From: Zelopaecilomyces penicillatus
Lineage: Eukaryota > Ascomycota > Sordariomycetes > Hypocreales > Pseudodiploosporaceae
DNA length: 64,000 nt
Direction: 5' to 3'
NCBI GenBank assembly: GCA_005765155.1
Contig: VCCP01000001.1
Span: 1,550,001-1,614,000 of the forward strand
Shown here: positions 57,092-64,000 of the stretch, piece after piece
Numbering within the stretch: the stretch's first letter is position 1
Layout: every line of letters starts with the position of its first letter
Notes under the pieces: generated by a model
The model's input: only the letters and a program-made list of their open reading frames with translations
Told to the model about the DNA's origin: nothing
Database searches by the model: none
Translations under genes and position numbers: made by a program

Positions 57092-58760
57092 TCATTCAAG
57101 CGCCAACCCATTTTGGCGTAGAATCTCCGCCATACCTAGCAAGGTATCTGCGGCCATTGCACCCTTGGGTGCTCTTTTAGGAAACTCTACCAACGCCAGC
57201 CGCAACGCAGCAATACCTGCGTTTCCGTAGAAATTTAAGATTCGTTGTTCGTGCCCCATAATCATGGCTCTCAAAACAATGTATTGGGTGTTGGAGGTTT
57301 CGCTTGCGGGGGTGTTGATTATGCTTGCTAAGGCTCTCCAATAGTGTATTGGGGGGTATGGGTTAGCCTTTGTCGATTTACTGAAGTCGCGAAGCGAGAG
57401 GGAGGCAAAGCCTGCCCCCAGACCTGTCATCCTGTCGTTGTGGGTCTGGTCTGAAATCCATGACGGCCCATCTTTTTTCCAACCCAGAGCCATCCTCCCT
57501 CGTTCTGTTTTGTCGTTGCCTCGCACTCCAAACAGAGCAGGACAAACAATTCTAAGTTTGGCCATGAGGATATCAATCAACGACTGTCCTCGCCATTGAA
57601 ATTCCTTGTGCGAAAAAATGTGGGCGGTGAAGACCCCAATAGGGTCAGCAGCTTGAGGATTCGTTCCACATTCACTAATGAACTGATTGATGATGGCCTT
57701 GGCGCAGACATTTAGAAAGTAGATGAAGAGCGAGGGCAGTGTGGCATCGTTATTAGGGACACCTTCAACGGGCTCTCTTGGGCTCACAACGAACCGAGCA
57801 ACTTCGATTTGGGGGCTTGGCACATGACCTTCAAGAGCTGCCTTTAAAGCCGCAGTGATGATGTTGATCTAAGAGCAAATATTAGCACAAATTTCATGAT
57901 AGAGAATTGGTAATTTACGGCAAGGGACTTACAGGCTGTGTATTGGCACCCTTGCCAGCAGCGAGCCTTCCAATAGAGTTACGAATCTTTCTTCTTAAGT
58001 CTCCCATTTGAGCCTTCAAAGGAGAGCCTTCTACCTTTGCCTCAGCCTGCATGACTTGTCGCAACTTCTTGAGTTCCTGATGGATTTGGATATATCGTTG
58101 GTGCAAGGGGTTTTTGGGGGTTTGTGTAGTGGGTGCAGTTTGAGCAGGACGCGCAGCGGTGTTTGCAGCTGACAGCGCCTGTGTCACGGGCTTCAAACTA
58201 GGCGTCACCGCTGATTCGGGCTGTTTCTGAGATGGCGCGCCGAACGGATTGCTTGACACGGGCTTGGTATTGTTCGAGAATAGTCCATTGGGCTGGGCGG
58301 CAACAGTTGCTGGTGGCCGGACAGCAGGCTGCAATGTCGCTGCGGGAAGAAGTCCTGCACCCTTGGCATCTTGCGCCCTTGCCGGCGCGTCTCGATTTGG
58401 CGTTGGCGGCTCAGTTCTCCGAGGAGGCTCGGGAATGGGTTCTGGTGGTGGTCTTGGTATCGTCTTCGCCTTCAGCTCCCGAAGTCTGATTTCCTCAGCT
58501 ACAATCGCCGCCTCCGCTTTCAGTCTCTCCTGTTCCTTGCGCTCCAGATCTAGGATCCGCTGGTGCTTCTCCTTGAGCTCATGAAGCTCGTACACCCGGA
58601 GGGCGGCTTCACGCACCCGTTCGTGCTCCACCTGCGCCGCGGCGAGGGCATCCAGATGGCTCAGCTCATTGTTCCGGCCTTCGAAAAGAAAGCTGGACAG
58701 CAGGCCTCGTTCGGGACTCATCAGTAATTGACTTCTTCTCAAGGGCGAGGAATGCGGCAT
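57092..58760 (-). CDS. gle1: mRNA export factor Gle1
   Basis: Exon 1 (57933-58760) and exon 2 (57092-57868) join across a 64-bp phase-0 intron (GTAAGT..CTCTTAG) to 534 residues. The N-terminal third is a charged coiled coil (about 55-110, KEKHQRILDLERKEQERLK) followed by a Pro/Ala/Gln-rich linker. The C-terminal Gle1 domain starts at about 215 and includes PLHQRYIQIHQELKKLRQVM, FIYFLNVCAKAIINQFISE, GVFTAHIFSHKEFQWRGQSL and PYPPIHYWRALASIIN. Gle1 with inositol hexakisphosphate activates the DEAD-box ATPase Dbp5 on the cytoplasmic face of the nuclear pore. The length matches yeast Gle1. It is convergent with tlg1. Confidence 0.95.
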
Positions 58761-59769
58761 GTCGGCCGTTGGGGGGGCGGGGGAGTCGGAGCGAATACGG
58801 GCGAGAGTGCGCTATGTCGGTGTCATTGGCCGTCTTCAGGATTATCGATTGATAGGTAAAAGGCCCAGGTATCTCTTCGTATTGCTGCGCACAGGGTTGG
58901 AGAGCTTCGTAAAGGCGAAGCTTCTTCACGAGTTTAGGTTTGGTATTGCAAAAGGCTAGCATCGTCTGAAGCCTTGAAGGTCAAGGGCGCTAGCCTTCAA
59001 CGAAGTACGTACCTTGTGCTGGGCTTGTGTCTGTCTCGGCTCCGCTGAAATAAAGTCCCGAAGGACCGGATTTCATCTTTATGAATTGAGTGCAGGTATG
59101 ATATCACTTTGCATATGCCAGATAACTACATTGTCCACTCCAAGTTATGTTTCGGGTAGATATGCACAATTTTATGTGCCCCATTGCACAAAGTCCGCCA
59201 ACTTCCGCTCCTCATGAAGCTCTGTAAGAGAAACCAAGTCAACATTCTCATCGTCTGTTGATGGATGAACCTTGTTTGTGGGTGTATTGTCGGCCAATCG
59301 GGTCATCCAGTACACAGCATCTGGACTGCGAAAACGATTTTGTACAGCAATCTATATCAACAGCCAGCATGATATGTGCATGAATAGGTAGTTGATATTT
59401 CTCCCAAAATGATGAGTCTCGATTTTCCCCCTTAGTCAAACTTGGGATGGATCTTCCTCCTAGGGACTTATCAGTATGATTTACTCGATATTACAAGAAG
59501 CTCATGTAAATTCAACATCAAACTGAATTGCTATCTGCTAATATATACGTTTGGAGACGGAAGGAACTGATCCCAGGGGAGTTATATACACTGATCCCCC
59601 ATCAAAACCTCCACGTCTGTCCATGATCTGTCAAGAATGATATCCATAAAAACACCCAAAATACAAACCCTTGTTGTTTCAGTACAAGCACATCCATCAG
59701 CATTGGGTGGCTGAGGAATTGTTGTATTTCCACTTTCAACCTGATCCCTCCTTGCAGGACACTTTTTTT
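58761..59769. other. 1 kb spacer
   Basis: This is the gle1 promoter and the 3' flank of the isocitrate-lyase-family gene. No gene is seen. A short T run lies near 59763-59772. Confidence 0.45.
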
Positions 59770-61058
59770 TTACACGCCATCTGCGAAAGAGAGCCCACCA
59801 GCCTCCATATCCACTGCCATGGAATGTTTCAAGCCGCAAACCTCAAAGAGGCGGACGGGTGTCAAATCCTTTGGTGTGCCAACAATACCTTTGGTCTTCA
59901 GCAGGGTAAACGTCTCCTTGATGGCCCTGTAGGCGGGTGCGATTGACGCAAAGGAGAAAATCATGATTCTGAAACCCATCGCGCGAGCCTCGTCAACGGT
60001 GATGGTAGGGCTGACACCGTTCTCGACACTGTTCAACAGCAACGGCCATGGGGCCAGGTCCTTGACAGCCTGTGCAGCCTGCTCCTTGTTCTTGAATCCC
60101 TCGAGCAGGCCTACATCAGCTCCCAGGTCCCGCGCCATGCGCAGCCGTGCAATGCACTCATCGTAGCCAAGAGATTGCAGGGCATCTGTGCGGGCGATCA
60201 GGACAAACTCGGAGCACATGCGAACACGCGCGGCGTGGGCTGCACGGATTCGTGCATAGTATTCCTCGCGAGGAACCACCTTCTTGCCTGACAAATGACC
60301 ACATCGCTTGGTGAGAACCTGGTCCTCAAGATGGGCTCCAGCAACACCGGAACGAATATACTGCTCCACGGTGCGGGCAGCCATGATGGGACCTATTATT
60401 AGAATCAGTTAGCATCGAAGCTCTAGGTGAACTCCACCACTTTGATGGTGGGTATAACACATAACAGCAGGGGCTCTCACCTCCGTAACCAGTGTCCATA
60501 TCAGCAATGAGTGGGGGGCCAAAAGGATCCAGGTTGGCAATCATATCGGCATTGTCTCGCATCTCGTGAAGTTGCGCAATGGCCAGATCAGGCTGTCCCA
60601 GACGGGACGCGGTGGTGCCGGCACCAGTCTGTGTGCGAACATCTGTCAGCGTATGCATCAATTACAAGTCGTGTCTGTTCACTCACCATGTACATGGCAT
60701 CAAAGCCCACCTCAATGGCAGTGCGAGCCGACAAGCCATCGTAAACACCAGGACAGACAATAAGCTCGTTTGTTTCAAACAGCATTCTCCGAAGTTTTGT
60801 TGCTCCAGAGTTGGGCCGTTGCACCGCAGCAGCGACATAGGTCAACGGCAAATAGTTAGGCTGTGGGACGAACGACTTTGCAGTTTGCTCATGGAACCTG
60901 AAGGTGGAGTCCACGGGCTCAATGAGAGGGCCATCTAAAGCAAGAACTTCACTGTCTGTTGGAGACACGTCATTCTCGTCATGATGTGTGAAGGTGGACC
61001 CCATGGACTGGAGAAGGGGAACATCCAGAGAAGGGACGTCAATCACAGCTGGCAACAT
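59770..61058 (-). CDS. Isocitrate lyase/PEP mutase superfamily enzyme
   Basis: Three exons (60687-61058, 60481-60628, 59770-60392) with introns of 58 and 88 bp give 380 residues, every junction in phase. The barrel has VCPGVYDGLSARTA, PLIADMDTGYGGPIMAARTVEQYI (metal-binding Asp and substrate-loop Gly), HLEDQ, and TKRCGH at about 201-206, the KRCGH signature of isocitrate lyase-type C-C lyases. Overall it fits the fungal carboxyphosphonoenolpyruvate mutase/oxaloacetate hydrolase/methylisocitrate-lyase-like group, which cleaves or rearranges 2-oxo or 2-hydroxy acids with Mg2+. The exact substrate cannot be read from sequence. A 75-residue N-terminal extension contains a duplicated motif. A longer frame upstream (to 61322) is Gln-rich leader and is not used. 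Confidence 0.88.
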
Positions 61059-63219
61059 TTTGATGTGTATAAGGGTGGTCAAAGTAATGTGAAAAGAATT
61101 GTTCAAGGGCGAGGTGGGTTTATGTAAAGATGAATGTTGTTGGTATTGTTGCTGCTGCTGTTTGATACCGAATTCCATGAACAGGACACGATGACAAGCT
61201 TTTATAGACGAAAAGGAAGCCCTCCTTGGTCTCTTTCCCTCTGTCTTTGTTTTTCTGTTTCCCCGGCTCCCTCCTCCTCCGGTGCTTTCTTCATCCTCTA
61301 CAATAACCCACGTTCGCACCATAGCCCGTGGTTACAGCGAGCTCCACACTCGCTTGGCAAAGTCTCGCCATTCCATGGATTCCGTCCTCCATTCACAGCA
61401 AAATCCGCCAATGACTGACTAGAGACACATCGCTTGAATGTAGGATCCAGCGCCGATTACAACACTGGAGAAACCTGGGGGGGAGACGGCGGCTCCACGT
61501 TTCTGCAATGTTACTCAGACAAAGACGGTCGCCCTCTAGGTGGCCCTCCTCCGGCAACGGCCCCCTCTCTTAATCCTTCGCATATTCTCTCAAGACGTCT
61601 TCCAAACTTGAGGGGTATCAGGGAGAATGAGAGAGAATTAAACCTTGACTATCATTGAGCCTGCAGCGTTACTTCGCGTGTTGGGGAAGACTGGATAGGC
61701 TTTATGATAGGCAGCAGTAGGGGGATGGGAACTACTCGCCCGCGCCAACTTTACAGACATACATATGCCAAGAAGTGGGACTCTTTTAATGTCGCAAGCT
61801 TTGGTATTAGAATGATGATGAAACAAGAGATCACTCTGACCAAGCAACCAGATGAGCCGGGGTGGTCAAGTTGTGGCCCAAGCAGAAGATAAGTCCCTGT
61901 ATATTTTGCTTCTGTTGTTCGTTCTCCTCCTTCATTTTACTACACATCTTCCTTCCCCGCCTTATTCGTCTTATTAAAAGACAAGACAAGAACCTCTACT
62001 TGCTCCTTTTCATACCATTTTCGTCATCTGAATAGTAGCATTACCATGCTGGAAAAACCTACCCAAACTTAAGCCAGCCATGTGTTTACCCCTTGTTGGG
62101 GGCTAAATCTGATTAAGATCTTCTAGTCAAGACCAGCAGTACATTTCTTCTTGGCAGTTTCTACTATCGGTAGCCATTACCCGATTGGCTCTCGTGCTTA
62201 TAGACTTTAGGCATGAAAGCTTTCTAGGGAGTTGTTCCATGCCATTGCCCGCAATGCCAAGACACTTCAGGGTTTTGCTGCACCCCAACTCCGCCAACAA
62301 TACGATGTTGCATGCGGATAATGTTGTTCAACGGGGACTGTCGGCGGTCTATACACACACGCGCGCTGCGCTATGAGTTGCTTGGGGTTCTTTGCTTCTT
62401 CGAATGCTTTAATGTTACGGATTCTCTTGAAGTGGAGGATCGGATTTGTATTACTTGATGTGGTCATAACTTCTTCGCACATAAGTTATGCTTGACGATG
62501 CTCTATGAGTCGATGTTTCCACAAACGTATGAAGTGTGAAACATAACATATCAGACTACTATTACAACCTTCCAGGTGACATAGTATAGTTGTATGACGA
62601 AGGAATGAGTCGTGAGTTTCGGGGTGGGTGAAGAGATCGTGGGGGCCAAATTGAACCTATTCGACTGGCATAGTAATGACGGCTTGCACACCGTAATCGT
62701 CGATCCGTCGCCAAAGGTGTGGCCGAAGGACCGTGCCTACGTCAACGCAACTACTTTTGCTAGTATGCACGCCAAGAGAGAATTGTACACGGTCTATATA
62801 CATATTCCACGTAGAGTTGCGGATCGCACTGGGTAGTATCGATCCATGATCCCACATAACTTAGATTCATTACCGTGCAGTGGCAAATCTTACCTGGTTA
62901 GTCTGGTGGCTTTCTTGTTTCCACGCCAAGTCCTTATCCCCAGTAGTTCTTCCGAAGACGTGGATGATGGACGATGCAGCTTGCCGGCTTCGTGACAACC
63001 TGCGGTAGAGACCATTTCGCAAAATGAAGCCAAGAATCAACGCCAAGAATTGAGCAAGGAGTTAGTTCATATCCCAGCTATTAGCTCACCCTACACAGCC
63101 TCAATGACATCCCAATGCGGGCTATAAAAAGCAGATCCTAACATGTAACTCTATTCTTTTGTTCGATCCACAAGGATAACCGTCGTGGTGCATGAGCCAC
63201 CCAGACAAGTGCAAGACGA
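61059..63219. other. Gene-poor spacer
   Basis: No gene is supported. A frame at 62612-62836 (+) has protein-like stretches but no ATG start or motif. The first 300 bp is the leader and promoter of the isocitrate-lyase-family gene. Confidence 0.4.
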
Positions 63220-63648
63220 ATGGATATCATGCAAGCCAGATCAACCAAGTTGTATGAATGTACACAAACGACTTTTATATATGCAAGCAAAGACAAATGC
63301 AGTGAAATGGGGCGATTCTCTACATCCTCAAGATTGAATAGCATGCTGCACGTGTGCCGGTATGTAGTCCTATTCCCTTGGGGAAATGCTGGGACTCGTC
63401 GTAAGGTATGTCCTTTTCCTAGAAGAGAAGGTGGCTGGAAGCGTGGTGATCGACCACCCTTCAAGGTCTTCGGCAAGCTTCCGAATCTCCCAGGTATTAG
63501 ACTGCCCGCGTCCGGGAAGATGCCCAGGTTCCATCAGACTAAAGGCAGCTCGGCGGATTACATAGCCCGGAGGGAGCCTTGGCAGATGCTCGAACCCTAC
63601 CCATCTCTCAAAAAGGTCAGATTACCTGGATGGGTGCCTGAAGCTTAG
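63220..63648 (+). CDS. Possible short gene of unknown function
   Basis: An ATG-started frame of 142 codons. The second half (GKLPNLPGIRLPASGKMP, DYIARREPWQMLEPYP, VRLPGWVPEA) looks protein-like, while the first half does not. A splice donor-like GGTATGT at about 63360 and again at 63409 suggests it may be the last exon of something else. I do not recognise it. It may be chance. Confidence 0.25.
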   Translation: MDIMQARSTKLYECTQTTFIYASKDKCSEMGRFSTSSRLNSMLHVCRYVVLFPWGNAGTRRKVCPFPRREGGWKRGDRPPFKVFGKLPNLPGIRLPASGKMPRFHQTKGSSADYIARREPWQMLEPYPSLKKVRLPGWVPEA

Positions 63649-64000
63649 CGTGCGGTACTTGATCCTGTCGTGAGGCCCCCAAGTATCCGTCCGGCCCGCA
63701 ACGGCGCGTAGACCTAGCTAGACATGTGGTGGTGGTGTCGTGTCGTGGGCGGAGGGTCAAGACGGCATATGAGTCGGAGAAGCTTAAGTGGCGCTGGTGG
63801 GGGTGCAGTTGGTTTACGCTTAATTTTACGCATAAGCGCAGCCAAAAAGCGTAGACTGACACTGCGTCGCAGCAAAACGTTTCTCTGCCTTATTCAGCAT
63901 GCAGGCCTCCCTGGTAGTTTCGTGGCAGAAGGCTGACTATCCGCGAATCGTCAAAGTTTAAAGAGAAGGCTCCGCGGCCGTTGGGACAACTTCGGAGACG
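63649..64000. other. Right edge of the window
   Basis: No gene is seen. Short frames occur on both strands. Confidence 0.4.

Noticed and set aside
61059..61322. Upstream extension of the isocitrate-lyase-family frame
   Set aside because: It reads as Gln/His/Ser low complexity and passes through a typical leader; the ATG at 61058 is a better start.
1..64000. CRISPR arrays, bacterial operons, telomere repeats and rRNA genes
   Set aside because: None seen; spliced genes show the DNA is eukaryotic nuclear.

Overview
This window looks like nuclear chromosomal DNA of a filamentous ascomycete, most probably a Sordariomycete and perhaps Hypocreales. The basis is gene content: an AA11 chitin-active lytic polysaccharide monooxygenase, a DUF3433 membrane protein, Smi1/Knr4, Pet127 and a secreted acid sphingomyelinase-like enzyme. 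Gene structure agrees: introns are mostly 50-90 bp with GT..AG ends and CTAAC/CTGAC-like branch sites, and spacers are long. The lineage call is an inference from general familiarity, not from a search. I see no tRNA, rRNA, CRISPR array or telomere repeat.

Layout. 1-11 kb is an accessory-looking, gene-poor region. It holds the 3' end of an unknown gene, a 5-copy decamer array, a small membrane protein, and an F-box-like gene flanked by two inverted, decayed copies of one unidentified gene, followed by about 4 kb with no gene I can support. 11-18 kb carries a possible small membrane protein, the AA11 enzyme and a 1273-residue DUF3433 protein. 19.7-34.5 kb is a run of minus-strand genes: smi1, sec8, an epoxide-hydrolase-like protein that lacks the catalytic motifs, and hid1. 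34.8-47.3 kb is plus-strand: pet127 (sharing a short divergent promoter with hid1), the sphingomyelinase-like gene, vma1 and yih1. 47.9-61 kb holds a CASTOR-like ACT protein, a METTL25-like methyltransferase, tlg1, gle1 and an isocitrate-lyase/PEP-mutase-family enzyme. The last 3 kb is nearly empty.

How the genes fit together. Several act in membrane traffic and surface growth: Sec8 (exocyst), Hid1 and Tlg1 (Golgi/endosome), Vma1 (acidification) and Smi1 (wall synthesis). Yih1 and the CASTOR-like ACT protein, placed tail to tail, both belong to families linked to amino-acid sensing. No biosynthetic cluster is visible. The least explained structure is at 2.5-6.9 kb: two collinear pseudogenes in inverted orientation, each keeping a 51-bp intron at the same place, with an intact F-box-like frame between them. 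Exon coordinates in the entries were worked out by hand from splice signals and reading frame.
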